Made by a program: the position numbers and the translations under genes. Of a DNA stretch of 64,000 nucleotides, positions 9,187 through 20,000 are shown in pieces. A model generated the notes under the pieces. The model did no database searches. It was not told the DNA's origin and was given only the letters and a program-made list of their open reading frames with translations. Position 1 is the stretch's first letter. Each line of letters begins with the position of its first letter. The stretch covers positions 1 through 64,000 of the forward strand of contig DCQY01000126.1 in NCBI GenBank assembly GCA_002323995.1, in the 5' to 3' direction. This DNA comes from Akkermansiaceae bacterium UBA1506 (GTDB lineage Bacteria; Verrucomicrobiota; Verrucomicrobiia; Verrucomicrobiales; DEV007).

Positions 9187-9915
9187 ATGGAAAAGTTGAT
9201 AAGAGCATTCGCGTTTCTCTCTCTGGTTGGCAGCATTTTCTTCGTGGAGGCACAGGAGACCGAAGAAGAGGAGAATTCCCTGGGTGCCTTGTTCAACAAA
9301 GTGAAGGATATCAAGGTGCCCGACTCAGTCTCTAATCTGCCGAATCAGATTACTGAGCTTAAAGAGTCCTATCTCGAAACGACGAAGACTCTTGAGACGC
9401 TTCGGATTGAGGTGGGGCAACTTCGCGACGAGGTCTACATGTTAAAAAAGGAAAACGAGGAACTTCGCGCCGCCGTGGGGGTGAAGACGAAGGAAAATAA
9501 AATCACCGCAATGCTGAAACCGATCGAGATCACCGCGTCGGACCTCGTTGCCGAATTCAGGTCGGATAAAGTGGCTGCCGATGCCAAGTATCGAGACCGT
9601 TATCTCAAAGTGGTTGGGTTGATATCTGCTTTTGAAACCGGTTCTTCTTCAATTGAATTGTTTTTGCGTGCCGATGGCAGTGATTCCCAGGTTCGCTGCT
9701 TGTTAATGGCCGGCCCTGATTTTTTTGTCGATGTGCTTCCATCTCAGGGTCAACTTATCAGTCGCAACGATCGTCGTCCTCTCTTAAGCGTCGGACAGCC
9801 TGTTGCGGTTCTTGGCACTTGTTATGGTTCCGGATTAAATGTGGAAATGGGAAATTCGCGTATCGATGGTCTCACCGAGAAGCGAATTGAGAAAAAGCCT
9901 GATTCCAAAAAGTAA
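9187..9915 (+). CDS. Exported coiled-coil protein with OB-fold-like domain
   Basis: A 242-residue protein of unknown function. A signal peptide (residues 1-21) is followed by an acidic stretch and a coiled coil (about residues 45-100, with EVGQLRDEVYMLKKENEELR-like heptads). The C-terminal half (110-225) contains KYRDRYLKVVGLIS and GQPVAVLGTCYG strands typical of the tRNA_anti-like OB-fold seen in secreted proteins. It lies 95 bp after the ABC-F gene and 113 bp before a sulfatase on the same strand. No catalytic residues are evident. Confidence 0.8.
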   Translation: MEKLIRAFAFLSLVGSIFFVEAQETEEEENSLGALFNKVKDIKVPDSVSNLPNQITELKESYLETTKTLETLRIEVGQLRDEVYMLKKENEELRAAVGVKTKENKITAMLKPIEITASDLVAEFRSDKVAADAKYRDRYLKVVGLISAFETGSSSIELFLRADGSDSQVRCLLMAGPDFFVDVLPSQGQLISRNDRRPLLSVGQPVAVLGTCYGSGLNVEMGNSRIDGLTEKRIEKKPDSKK

Positions 9916-10028
9916 TGGTATTGCGAGCTCGGTTTCTTTGAGTGTTAAAGTTAAGGTATCCGTGATCAAACCATCATAATAGGTTTAATTCCTTGTTTGG
10001 TTGAGAGGATTAGGATTGACTCTGATTG

Positions 10029-11447
10029 ATGATTCGAAATTTTGTAATTTCCCTCTTCGTGGTAGCCGCTTGCCTTTTTGCACCGCTATCTTTCGCTGAT
10101 TCAAAGCCCAACTTTGTCATCATTTTCACGGACGACCAAGGCTATGGGGACTTGGGATGTTTCGGGTCTACGAAGATAAAGACGCCTCATATTGACCGAA
10201 TTGCTGAAGAAGGGCGGAAGTTCACCAGCTTTATGTCGGCCTCGCCGGTTTGTACGCCATCGCGGGCTGCCCTATTGACCGGAAGTTACCCCAAGCGGGT
10301 GGGATTGCATGCTGGCGTATTGTTTCCTCAGTCGAATAAAGGTTTGAACCCCGAAGAGTATACGATTGCTGATCATTTAAGCGCGCAGGGCTACGCGACG
10401 GCCTGTTTTGGAAAGTGGCACCTTGGGCACCACCCTGAAACCCTGCCACAGCAACATGGATTCGACACTTATTGGGGAATTCCCTATAGCAACGACATGA
10501 ATCATCCAGACAATAAGGGTAAACCCAAGGTGTCCTCAGACGATCTTTGGCGCGATCAGGAAAGCGCACTCACACTTTGGAACACGCCGTTGATGGAAAA
10601 CGAAAAAATCGTCGAGTTGCCCGTTGACCAGCGCACGGTGACGCGTCGCTACACAGACAAGGCGATCGAATTTATCGAAGAAAACAAGGAGGCGCCGTTT
10701 TTTGTCTATCTTCCTCACTCGATGCCTCACATTCCTCTCTATGTTCCCGAGGATGTTCTCGATCCCGACCCGCAGAACGCCTACACCAACACGATTGAGC
10801 ATATCGACGCCGAAGTGGGTCGCCTCATGGGTAAGATTCGTGAATGGGGATTGTCTGAAACTACCTACGTTATCTACACCACGGATAACGGGCCGTGGCT
10901 TCGATTTGGCAATCATGGTGGGTCTGCTGGACAGCTCCGGGAAGGGAAGGGAACGACCTTCGAAGGTGGGCAGCGGGTGCCCTGCGTGATGTGGGCTCCG
11001 GGACGAATTCCTGCTGGTAGTGAGTGTGACGAGTTGGCAGGAACAATCGATTTGCTTCCAACAATTGCCGCCTTGTCCGGGGAACCACTCCCTCGTGACC
11101 GGAAGATTGATGGTAAGGATATTTCTCTGATTTTGACTCAGGATGCCGAGAGTCCGCGCCAAGAATTTTTGCACTACACGTCTCGCGGAGAGCTAGAGGG
11201 ATTGCGGCAGGGAAATTGGAAGCTACTCGTGAAAAGGGCTCCGGCCCCTCGCGGGAAAAATAAGGGTAAGCAAGCCCCGCGAGACTCTGAGGTGATGCTT
11301 TTTGATCTCTCCGTTGATGTTGGTGAGCAAACCAACTTAGCTACTTCTAATCCTGAGATAGTGGATACGATGAAGAGGCGAATGGTCGAGCTTGATAGCG
11401 AGATTGAAGCGAACGCAAGATCTGCTTGGGAAAAAGAAGGTGGCTGA
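10029..11447 (+). CDS. Exported sulfatase (arylsulfatase A-like)
   Basis: A 472-residue sulfatase. A signal peptide (residues 1-23) is followed by IIFTDDQGYGDLGCFG, formylglycine motif CTPSR at about 75-79, LTGSYPKR, GKWHLGHH and YTTDNGPW. These are the standard S1 sulfatase metal and catalytic motifs. The frame can also be opened by a TTG one codon upstream (10026); the ATG is preferred. It converges on the sulfotransferase gene with only 21 bp between stops and no terminator hairpin. It lies apart from the larger sulfatase operon, so it may be regulated separately. Confidence 0.93.
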   Translation: MIRNFVISLFVVAACLFAPLSFADSKPNFVIIFTDDQGYGDLGCFGSTKIKTPHIDRIAEEGRKFTSFMSASPVCTPSRAALLTGSYPKRVGLHAGVLFPQSNKGLNPEEYTIADHLSAQGYATACFGKWHLGHHPETLPQQHGFDTYWGIPYSNDMNHPDNKGKPKVSSDDLWRDQESALTLWNTPLMENEKIVELPVDQRTVTRRYTDKAIEFIEENKEAPFFVYLPHSMPHIPLYVPEDVLDPDPQNAYTNTIEHIDAEVGRLMGKIREWGLSETTYVIYTTDNGPWLRFGNHGGSAGQLREGKGTTFEGGQRVPCVMWAPGRIPAGSECDELAGTIDLLPTIAALSGEPLPRDRKIDGKDISLILTQDAESPRQEFLHYTSRGELEGLRQGNWKLLVKRAPAPRGKNKGKQAPRDSEVMLFDLSVDVGEQTNLATSNPEIVDTMKRRMVELDSEIEANARSAWEKEGG

Positions 11448-11468
11448 TTCTCGTCGGGATTACCTCAA

Positions 11469-12629
11469 TTAAGCAACAACGTCGATCCCTTGTGGCGTGT
11501 CAGGGTAGCTCCACTCCTCAAAGGCGAAGCGCCAACGCCCGCGGACGGCAGTGACTTGGGCCTGGGTGATCTGGTGAGTATTCTTTTGGTAGTTCCGATT
11601 TACCTCGAGGTATTTTGAAATCTTTTCGAGTCCGTTGGACTGGCCCGGTAGGTCAAGCTGCTGATAGATCCGTTTAATTTCGTCGATGGGTTGTTTCGTT
11701 AAATCTTCGAAGCGGGTCTCAATGAGATTTTCTTTGGGGATCTGGGCGCGCTCTTTGAGATATCGCTTCATGAGTTGTTCGTAGAATTCAAGAACATGAT
11801 CATCGATATCAAAATCTTGAAAGTTCTGCCATGAAAGGGGGGGGAGGGCACCTATGTAGCGAAGGGAAGATGAGGTGAATACCTTGAAGGGGTCCCGAAT
11901 AATGTGGATAAATTTGGCGTTCGGAAAGTGCTTCAACAGGAAAGGGATTCTCCCTGTCGACGCCGGGTTTTTCAGGAGGAGTTGCTTGCCGTGGTGAAAG
12001 TAGTCCAGTTTTTTCAGGAGTTGTAAGTAAGCGGCTGTGAAAGTTTCGATCTTCTTACTCGATAAGCCTCGGAAAAAGACGGATTCGTAGAAGTGTCGCT
12101 TAGCCTCTCGAGGAAAGTAGTAGGTTTTGAATTCTGATATAGGGTTCAAATTGGCCATCGCCAGGTCATCTTCTTGTGGAGTATCGAGACCAATGGAAAC
12201 ATTATCAAAGCCGCGGGTCTTGGGCATGCTTTGTTTCATTATAAAACGACCGATAGCGACTTTCTTGCCCAGCATGTTCAGCGGCATATTTGCCTGGTAG
12301 AAGCTTAGCCATCCGAATTGAGGATCCTGACTGAGTAGATTATGCAAGTGAGTAGTCCCACTGCGCCAATGACCGAGGATAAAGACCGGGTCTTTTGATA
12401 AATGGCGCGCTTGCACTTGTTTTCCCCAGCGCCATCGCTCGTAAAGGGTAAAAGGTTTGCGCAACATAATGCCAGTTCGACAGGTGGAACGCATTCTCCG
12501 AGTTCGCTCACTGAAGGGGGCATTTTCTTTGTTATAATGGTGAAACGTTTCAAGGTCGCAACCTCCCAGGGGATGAAGGGGAGGCGCGGGCTGCTCAGCG
12601 GCTTTTTTGAGACGTTCGGAAGGTGGCAT
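11469..12629 (-). CDS. PAPS-dependent sulfotransferase family protein
   Basis: A 386-residue sulfotransferase. The 5'-phosphosulfate loop FILGHWRSGTTHLH (about residues 84-97) and a 3'-phosphate-binding segment IHIIRDPFKVFTSS (about 235) identify the family, which moves sulfate from PAPS to a hydroxyl on a carbohydrate or lipid. It has no signal peptide and is presumed cytosolic or membrane-peripheral. A TTG at 12668 would overlap the upstream glycosyltransferase stop (TTGA), which suggests coupling, but the ATG at 12629 keeps the whole domain. It is directly downstream of a ceramide-glucosyltransferase-like gene, so a sulfated glycolipid is a plausible product. Confidence 0.88.
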   Translation of the reverse strand: MPPSERLKKAAEQPAPPLHPLGGCDLETFHHYNKENAPFSERTRRMRSTCRTGIMLRKPFTLYERWRWGKQVQARHLSKDPVFILGHWRSGTTHLHNLLSQDPQFGWLSFYQANMPLNMLGKKVAIGRFIMKQSMPKTRGFDNVSIGLDTPQEDDLAMANLNPISEFKTYYFPREAKRHFYESVFFRGLSSKKIETFTAAYLQLLKKLDYFHHGKQLLLKNPASTGRIPFLLKHFPNAKFIHIIRDPFKVFTSSSLRYIGALPPLSWQNFQDFDIDDHVLEFYEQLMKRYLKERAQIPKENLIETRFEDLTKQPIDEIKRIYQQLDLPGQSNGLEKISKYLEVNRNYQKNTHQITQAQVTAVRGRWRFAFEEWSYPDTPQGIDVVA

Positions 12630-12664
12630 TTTGGAGGTGAGATTCGTCGCGGTAGCAGAATCCG

Positions 12665-13912
12665 TCAACTCTTGTGGGAGAGAACCGTGGTGTTCCCGCC
12701 TGCCTTAACCCGATATCGAATCCCGGCCCACGTGATCTTATTTTTGAACAATACGCTGACAACAAAAATGAATTGTAGGCCCATCCAGATTGGAGTGCAG
12801 AGATGTTCAATCAAAATTGTCTTGTCTAGACTCCGAACCGTCTCGGGTTGGTGGCGGAACTGATACTGATAAATCTTACGGCGACAAAAAGCCCGAACCT
12901 GGTCGCTTAGCATCACAGCAACCAGAGGGAGCCAGCCGAGAGGATTATTCAAGCACGTGATCGCAATAATCGAACTGATAAAGCCGGCAAGATAGAAACC
13001 GGTGACCTCATAAGCGCTAAGGTAGAGCTTGATGGAGTAAAATTTCACCATGAAATACTGACGACTTCCGAACTCAAAGAGATCATACCAAGTGAATTGG
13101 ACCGGGCTTGGAACGATGAGGGAACGAACGAAGCCAATGGTTCGACCTGAACGCTTTACGACGGAATTTAAGGTTAAATCATCGCTTAACACTCGGGAAA
13201 AACGATCGGGAATCCTGAGTTCATCGAATGTCTCACGCTCGACCGCCACCATGCCCCCCCAAGCTGTATTCAAGAAAACGTGTCCACCCATTGTGGCGCA
13301 GGAAGCGTTGATGACACTGCCGAACAAGGTTGCAGGATGGGCATCGCCGGGAATTAACCAGCGGAAGGTGGTCATCACGTCGAAATGTCCCATGTTGATG
13401 GGAACGACGAGACGGGAAAGAGTTTCCGGTGGACAGATGATGTCTGCGTCAGCAAAGGCTATGATTTCGTCGTCTTGTCGGAGAGATGCGAAAGCGGTAA
13501 TTTGATTATGAACTTTTTGCCCGCAGTCTTTCGCAGGTCCGGCCACGAGCAGTGAGACACTTTCCAGACCCGAGGAAATTGATGGATACCATACCGCTTT
13601 TTTTTCAGTGACTCCGAGATGATTACGTAGCCATGTGTAACCTTCATCTTGATCACTTTCGAATGTGAAAATGATTCGATAGTTCGTGTATGATTGAGTG
13701 ATGAGGGATTTAAAAAAAGTTTCGGTGAGTTGCTTGTCGAAACCTTTCATGGCTACAATCCAACAGACCTTCTTCTGGTTGATTTCGTTTTTAGAGTCGA
13801 GCCAGCGTTGATCCTGTTGTGACCGGAAGTGCCGATAGAGAAGGGCGTTGACCATGGATAACAGTGACCCTGCCATCCACACCGTCCAGATGAGCCACAG
13901 TAACCAATCCAT
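12665..13912 (-). CDS. Membrane glycosyltransferase family 2/21 (ceramide glucosyltransferase-like)
   Basis: A 415-residue membrane glycosyltransferase. An N-terminal transmembrane helix (residues 3-25) precedes a GT-A domain with VCWIVAMKGF, the nucleotide-sugar DAD motif at about 155-157 and a later SDDLTLN motif. Two or more hydrophobic segments lie in the last 120 residues. This layout matches GT21 ceramide glucosyltransferases and HpnI-like enzymes. The usual (Q/R)xxRW acceptor-side motif is not intact; the corresponding stretch reads SRQYFMVKF. The frame opens at 14011, but the ATG at 13912 directly precedes the membrane helix. Likely acceptor: ceramide, hopanoid or diacylglycerol, not decidable from sequence. 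Confidence 0.83.
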   Translation of the reverse strand: MDWLLWLIWTVWMAGSLLSMVNALLYRHFRSQQDQRWLDSKNEINQKKVCWIVAMKGFDKQLTETFFKSLITQSYTNYRIIFTFESDQDEGYTWLRNHLGVTEKKAVWYPSISSGLESVSLLVAGPAKDCGQKVHNQITAFASLRQDDEIIAFADADIICPPETLSRLVVPINMGHFDVMTTFRWLIPGDAHPATLFGSVINASCATMGGHVFLNTAWGGMVAVERETFDELRIPDRFSRVLSDDLTLNSVVKRSGRTIGFVRSLIVPSPVQFTWYDLFEFGSRQYFMVKFYSIKLYLSAYEVTGFYLAGFISSIIAITCLNNPLGWLPLVAVMLSDQVRAFCRRKIYQYQFRHQPETVRSLDKTILIEHLCTPIWMGLQFIFVVSVLFKNKITWAGIRYRVKAGGNTTVLSHKS

Positions 13913-14055
13913 TCGTGAGAACCGAGTCGAGTTTAATCCTTGAATGACGTAGGTCAATTCCCATCTGATAATGGGCAAAAAGTGGCAAGTGCTATAGCGC
14001 CGCCTACGCAAAGGCGTCGTTTTAGCGAGACGGTTTTTGACTTACACTCCCGACC

Positions 14056-15453
14056 ATGAAGCGATCCAAAGTCATATGCCTTATCTCCTCCCTTTTTCTT
14101 GTCATCGGGTGGGTAGTTCCGCTGAATTCTGCTGAAATCAAGAATGTCATTTTTCTGGTCTCGGATGATCTAAAAGCGAGTGCCTTGGGTTGCTATGGTA
14201 ACGAAATCTGCCAGACGCCGAATCTCGATAGGCTGGCTGAGAGCGGCATGGTCTTTGAGAGAACCTATTGTCAGGGAACTAGTTGTGGTCCGTCTCGGCG
14301 TTCTTTCATGTATAGTCGATACTCAGGCGAGCGTGGAAAAACGATCGGGGAACATCTGATCTCTCAGGGATTTTATAGTGCGCGTGTTGGCAAGATTTTC
14401 CACATGCGAGTCCCAGGTGATATTATTGCCGGAACCGATGGTGTTGATGTTAAGGAGACGTGGACAGAGCGCTATAATACCCAGGGACAGGAAGCGCATA
14501 CCGAAGGACTGTATCGCCTTCTCAATCATAATCTTTCGACTCGGGCACCTGAGAATCGTCAGTCAACTAAGATGCCTTATCGCATGTTTGCCAGCGTTGT
14601 ATCAGATGGAGATGGTTCAGAGCAACCAGACTTCAAAGCTGCGGTGAGGACAGTGGAACTGTTAGGGCAACGAGTCGCGGCGGATGATCGTTTCTTTCTC
14701 GCTACCGGTTTCGTGAGACCGCACTACCCGAGCGTAGCGCCAAAGAGATACTTCGATATGTATCCGCTGGAGTCTATCCCTGCGCCTTTCGTTCCAGAAG
14801 ACGATCTCGATGATATTCCGAAGCTCGGGATCGCCAAAATGACTGATGAGACCAGCGGTATCGGCAGGTACCCTGACAATATTCGGCAGATGTGGGCGGA
14901 CTATTATGCGACTGTCACCTTTATGGACGAACAGGTTGGCAAAGTGCTTGCCGAACTTGACGCAAAGGGGCTGCGAGATTCCACGGTGGTGATCTTCACC
15001 AGCGACCACGGATACCATCTCGGCGAGCACCACATGTGGCAGAAGTCGAACTTTCACGAAGAGGCTGCACGCGTGCCCTTAATTATTTCAGCTCCCGGAT
15101 TCAAACCGGGCCGCTCGCTGTCGATGACGGAGTTGGTGGATATCTACCCGACCGTTTGTGAGTTGCTTGGAGTCCGAACTCCAAAAGAAGTTCAGGGAAC
15201 CAGCCTCGTTCCGATTCTTAAGGATCCGAAAACAAGGGTGAAGGAAGCGTCCCTGACGCTGGACAAATCCGGTCGAGGACTGCGCGCCACGGACTGGGCC
15301 TACATGCGTTACAAAGACGGAACTGAGGAACTTTATGATATGGTTAATGATCCCGGTCAGTTTACCAATGTGTTCGATCGTGAAGAATTGAGCGGGAAGA
15401 AATTGGAGATGAGTGAGTTGCTCGATGAGATCGAGCAGAAGGTCGAAAACTGA
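14056..15453 (+). CDS. Exported sulfatase, iduronate-2-sulfatase-like
   Basis: A 465-residue sulfatase with signal peptide (residues 1-26), VIFLVSDDLKASALGCYG and active-site CGPSR at 77-81. The residues after the motif (RSFMYSRYSG) differ from the usual RASLLTG. The text around VRPHYPSVAPKRYFDMYP, WADYYATVTFMD and FTSDHGYHLGEHHMWQK resembles iduronate-2-sulfatases and related choline/phosphonate-type members. The substrate is probably a sulfated uronic-acid-containing or related glycan. It is divergent from the glycosyltransferase-sulfotransferase pair and convergent with the DUF1501 gene. Confidence 0.92.
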   Translation: MKRSKVICLISSLFLVIGWVVPLNSAEIKNVIFLVSDDLKASALGCYGNEICQTPNLDRLAESGMVFERTYCQGTSCGPSRRSFMYSRYSGERGKTIGEHLISQGFYSARVGKIFHMRVPGDIIAGTDGVDVKETWTERYNTQGQEAHTEGLYRLLNHNLSTRAPENRQSTKMPYRMFASVVSDGDGSEQPDFKAAVRTVELLGQRVAADDRFFLATGFVRPHYPSVAPKRYFDMYPLESIPAPFVPEDDLDDIPKLGIAKMTDETSGIGRYPDNIRQMWADYYATVTFMDEQVGKVLAELDAKGLRDSTVVIFTSDHGYHLGEHHMWQKSNFHEEAARVPLIISAPGFKPGRSLSMTELVDIYPTVCELLGVRTPKEVQGTSLVPILKDPKTRVKEASLTLDKSGRGLRATDWAYMRYKDGTEELYDMVNDPGQFTNVFDREELSGKKLEMSELLDEIEQKVEN

Positions 15454-15632
15454 CCTACTCGCTCTAAAGCGGCTTTATCATTTCGGGTGGCACCTTTGCT
15501 ATGTGACGTCTTCCGTGGAAGCGGTCATCCCATCTAAGCGGTAGTCGCAAGTCCAATATTGGAGTTAGGTAATGTGTTTCCGAACATGTGGCCGTCCTGA
15601 TCGGGGTTCTCGCCGGGCTGAAAGCGAAAGCG

Positions 15633-17069
15633 TTACGCAATGATATCCTTCACAACGTGACCGTGCACATCGGTGAGACGAAAGTGGCGTCCTTGATATT
15701 GGAAAGTAAGGTGTTCGTGATCGATGCCGAGCTGGTTCAGGATAGTGGCGTGGAAATCGTGGACATGGACGCCCCCATCGACAACGCTGTAGCCATATTC
15801 GTCGGTCTGCCCGTGGTTGTAGCCCCCTTTGATGCCACCGCCCGCCATCCAGGTAGAGTAGCAGCGTGGGTGGTGGTCACGTCCGAAATTCTTGTCGTTC
15901 AGCTTGCCCTGGCAATAGTTGGTTCGGCCGAATTCGCCGCCCCAGATCACCAGCGTGTCATCGAGCAGGCCGCGCTGTTTAAGATCTGTGACGAGAGCCG
16001 CAGAAGCTTTGTCCGTTTCGAGACACTGCTGGGGAAGCTTGCCGGGGAGGTTGCTGTGTTGATCCCATCCCTGGTGGTAGAGCTGGATAAACTGGACGCC
16101 CTGTTCTGCCATGCGACGAGCCATCAGGCAATTGGCGGCGAAGGTTCCCGGTTTGCGGGCTTCTTCTCCGTAGAGCTCGAAGGTGGAGTCCGGCTCCTTG
16201 GAAAGATCGGTGACATCGGGGATCGAAGTCTGCATGCGAAAACCCATCTCGTACTGAGCGATCCGCGTTTCGAGTGCGGTATCTCCTGTCTTGGCGAGTG
16301 CGATCTGGTGGAGTTCCTCGAGACGGTCCAGCATCATGCGGCGTGACTTTCTTTCGAGGCCGTTGGGATTGTTGAGATAAAGAACGGCATCTTTGTCAGG
16401 ACGAAATCGGACACCGTCGTGCTTGCCAGAAAGGAAGCCGCTGCCCCAGAGTCGGCTTACCAGTGGTTGACCGCCCTTGTTGGCCGTGACGAGGACGACG
16501 AAGTTGGGCAGGTTCTCGTTGGTGGAACCAAGACCGTAGGAAAGCCATGATCCAATGCTGGGACGACCAGCGATTTGGGAGCCGGTCTGCATGAAGGTGA
16601 CACCCGGGCCGTGGTTGATTGCCTCGGTATACATGGAATTGATCACCGTGATGTCATCGGCAATGCCCGCAGTATATGGGAGCAGTTCGCTCACCCAGGT
16701 GCCGTCTTGTCCATGCTGGGTGAACTTGTAGGGAGACCCGACAAGCGGAAGGCTCGACTGGTTGCCGGACATGCCGGTGAGGCGCTGACCCTTGCGAACA
16801 GATTCCGGGAGTTCCTTGCCGTGTTCCCGGTTGAGGCGCGGTTTATGGTCGAACAAGTCGATTTGAGACGGACCACCTCCTTGGAAGAGATAAATGACGC
16901 GTTTGGCCTTTGGTTCCCTGCTGAGAAAGCGGGATTGGTTGGGCTTGGCCTGGGCCTTACCGTTGAGAAGACTGCCAAGAGCAAGGCTGCCAAGGCCACC
17001 TGCGAAGCTGGCCAGTGAGGCACGGCGGCTCATACCGAAGGGAGAGTCAAATCCGGTGCAGGTCTTCAT
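15633..17069 (-). CDS. DUF1501 exported protein (Tat signal)
   Basis: A 478-residue DUF1501 protein. The N-terminus SRRASLASFAGGLGSLALG is a twin-arginine signal. The body contains FQGGGPSQIDLFDHKP, VTANKGGQPLVSRLWGSGFL, a YHQGWDQHSNLP segment and VIWGGEFGRTNYCQG, features of the alkaline-phosphatase-like DUF1501 family. No activity is experimentally settled for most of these proteins. The family is nearly always paired with a PSCyt2/PSD1 protein, as here: the upstream gene ends 25 bp before this start. The frame opens at 17120, but the ATG at 17069 avoids overlap and gives a normal Tat signal. Confidence 0.92.
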   Translation of the reverse strand: MKTCTGFDSPFGMSRRASLASFAGGLGSLALGSLLNGKAQAKPNQSRFLSREPKAKRVIYLFQGGGPSQIDLFDHKPRLNREHGKELPESVRKGQRLTGMSGNQSSLPLVGSPYKFTQHGQDGTWVSELLPYTAGIADDITVINSMYTEAINHGPGVTFMQTGSQIAGRPSIGSWLSYGLGSTNENLPNFVVLVTANKGGQPLVSRLWGSGFLSGKHDGVRFRPDKDAVLYLNNPNGLERKSRRMMLDRLEELHQIALAKTGDTALETRIAQYEMGFRMQTSIPDVTDLSKEPDSTFELYGEEARKPGTFAANCLMARRMAEQGVQFIQLYHQGWDQHSNLPGKLPQQCLETDKASAALVTDLKQRGLLDDTLVIWGGEFGRTNYCQGKLNDKNFGRDHHPRCYSTWMAGGGIKGGYNHGQTDEYGYSVVDGGVHVHDFHATILNQLGIDHEHLTFQYQGRHFRLTDVHGHVVKDIIA

Positions 17070-17094
17070 GGACAAATGGTGGGTCGGGTTATCG

Positions 17095-20000
17095 TTATCG
17101 TTTTGTAATGCACTCGTCAAAATTCATCACCGTGGATACGAGCGTTGTGACCGCGGCGAGACGTGCGGGGTTTTCGTTTTCGGGAGCCTTAGAGGCGCCA
17201 ACCGAGATCAGCTCTCTGGCTGCTCCGGAGCCGGTTGCGAAGTGTTTTTCCTGTTCTTGGATCAAATGGCGCAGCACGGGCCACTCCTGTTGGTCGGGTT
17301 GGCGACTGGTGAGGCGACGATAGGTTTCGTTAATGATAGCATCGTTGTCGTTGCCGTATTCGTTGACCAGATTTTCTGCCAGCGTCCTTGCGGCTTCAAC
17401 AAACTGCGGCGAATTGAGTAAGACGAGTCCTTGCAGTGGTGAATCTGTTTTTTCCAGGCTGACGCGGCAGACATCCCGCTTCGAGGCGTTGAGCGTTGTC
17501 ATCATCGGGGCCGGGCTTGTTTGTCTCCAGTAGGTGTATAGGCTGCGGCGATAAAGGTCGTCTCCCTGGCTGATTTTGGTCGGCTTGAAGGAAACAGCGA
17601 TATCGTAAGGTTTCACAGGGGCGCCTCCGACTTCGTTGTTCAGCAGCCCGCTTGCAGCGAGAGCGTTGTCTCGAATCATTTCGGCCGAAAGGCGGGGGGC
17701 CGGGAAGCGGTAAAGAAGAGTGTTTTCCGGATCGAGAGTCGTCAGTTCTCCGGAGCTCACATTTGAACTCTGCCGATAGGTGGCGGACAAAGCCATCTGT
17801 CTGAGCAGGTGTTGCACATTCCATCCGCTCTCAATAAAATCCCGTGCCAGCCAGTCGAGCAATTGTGGATGGGTGGGGCTGCGACCCTGGCTGCCGAAGT
17901 CTTCGGGTGTTGAGACAAGTCCGGCGCCGAACATCAGTTGCCAGTAGCGGTTAACAGTGACGCGGGCGGTGAGGGGATTGTCACCCGAAGCCGTCCAGCG
18001 TGCGAGGTCGAGACGGTTTTGCGGGGCATCAACTTTTTGGGACGGAAGGAAATCGGGCGTGGCTGCTGAGACGGTTTTCTCGCGATTCGAATAGTGACCC
18101 CGGCCAAGCAGATAAGTGGGCTTGGGTTCCTCCATTTCCTTCATCACCATGATGTCTGGAATGGTGCGGATCAGGGCGATCCGTTCGTCGCGCAGTTGCT
18201 TGAGTTTAACGGTTTCCTCCTGGTAGGGGGGATGGGCGTTGGCGAGGAACCAATCAATGCCTGGCTGCCATTCGCTGTGTTCGAAGCATTGTGCCACCTC
18301 TCCGGGGTCGAGTTCCTTGTCGAAAACCTGGAAGTCGTCGACGAGGCCGCCGGTGAATCCGTTGTCTCTCATGCGTTCACCAATCACGATGGTATCGCTG
18401 CCACCGCCGGTGATGTCGCGGGTGAGATGGTCGCGAATGATTCGTGTATCAGCGGGCTGACCATCGACGTAAAGCGTCACACCCGAGGCGCGGCTGGAAC
18501 CATCGTAGCTGACAGCCACGTGCTTCCACTCTCCGACAGGAAGTTTCTCAGTGGTGCGCACGCGGATGGCGTCGCCAGGATAGAAGTGGATGATTCCCAG
18601 GCTGAGTTCACCATCCTCGATGAGCAGTTCGTATCCACGGCTTGCTGCATCAGTCCATGCCTTGGAACGGCTGAAGACAACAGCTCTTTTCTTTTCGTCC
18701 GGCGTTTTGAGCCAGAGCGAGATAGTGAAGGAATCGTTGCGGGAAAAATTGCCGACCGGTAGGGTGACCTTGTCATCACCGGTCAGTTGGATCGCCTTGC
18801 CATTGCGACCGTCAACGAGCTGGTTATTTCCCGACGTCGTTGCGGGATCGGCACCTTCAACTAGGTTCGGGATCTTGTTTTCCTCGTTCGATTCGAAGTC
18901 AAAGGAAGCAATCGGAGTGGCCTCGGTGACATTACCGTGAGAGTTTTTCATCCACTTCTCAAAAGCGGGAGCAGCGATCTTCGCGAGTTCGGTCAGCCGA
19001 GCTTCGGAAGCTGCGATTTTTGCATCGAGATCGGCGAGTTTCGCCTCCTGAGCTTCGTCGGGCAGCCAGAGGGTAGGCGGAGGTGTTGCATCTACTTTGG
19101 GGAAGTAGGCATACAGACCTGCCTCATCGATGTTGTCGAAGTAGGCGGCAACCTCGTAGTAGTCCAGCATCGTCAGGGGGTCATACTTGTGGTCGTGACA
19201 GCGGCTGCATTCGAAGCTGAGTCCGAGGAAGGCTGTGCCAAACGTGTGAACACGATCAGCGACATACTCGATGCGGAATTCTTCAGGGACACTGCCTCCT
19301 TCGTTCTTCTGCGAGTGGAGGCGATTAAAAGCCGTGGCGAGGATTTGATTCCGGGTCGGGTTTGGGAGTAAGTCGCCGGCGAGCTGTTCGATGATGAACT
19401 GGTCGTAGGGCATATTGCCCTGGAAGGCTTCGATGACCCAGTCACGCCAAGGCCAGACTCGACGATCCCAATCTTGCTGGTATCCGAAGGTGTCGGAGTA
19501 GCGAGCTACGTCGAGCCACTCACCTGCCATACGCTCACCGTAGGATGCCGAAGCGAAGAGCCGCTCGACGACTTTCTCATAAGCGTCAGGAGAAGTGTCA
19601 GCGAGAAAGGCATCCAGTTCCGGCAGCGTCGGAGGGAGGCCGGTCAGGTCGAAAGTGATGCGCCGAAGCCATTTCTCGCGGTTGGTCTCCGGGGAAGGGG
19701 CAAACTGCTCCTGCTCGAGACGATTGAGAATAAAGTGATCGATGGGATTGCGGACCCAGTCGGGTTGAGTTTTCGGCACCTCAATAGAATCGGGGATCGC
19801 CGTGAAGGACCAGTGTTCCCGGTATTCGGCACCTTGATTGATCCAGCGCTTAATAATGTCGATCTCTTCCTCTGTGAGGGCCATCTTATTTTCCGGCGGC
19901 GGCATGAGATCGATCTCGTCATCGGTGATGAGACGGTAATAGAGCTCACTGTCTTCGGCATTGCCTGGAACGATACCGAAGTAATCACCCAGGTCGGCCG

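Noticed and set aside
15588..16346. A 252-codon plus-strand frame overlapping the DUF1501 gene.
   Set aside because: Antisense to a complete DUF1501 gene; hydrophobic composition is a mirror of the coding strand.
18094..18762. A 222-codon plus-strand frame opposite the PSCyt/PSD1 gene.
   Set aside because: It lies inside a gene with clear LamG and PSD1 domains on the other strand and has no family match.
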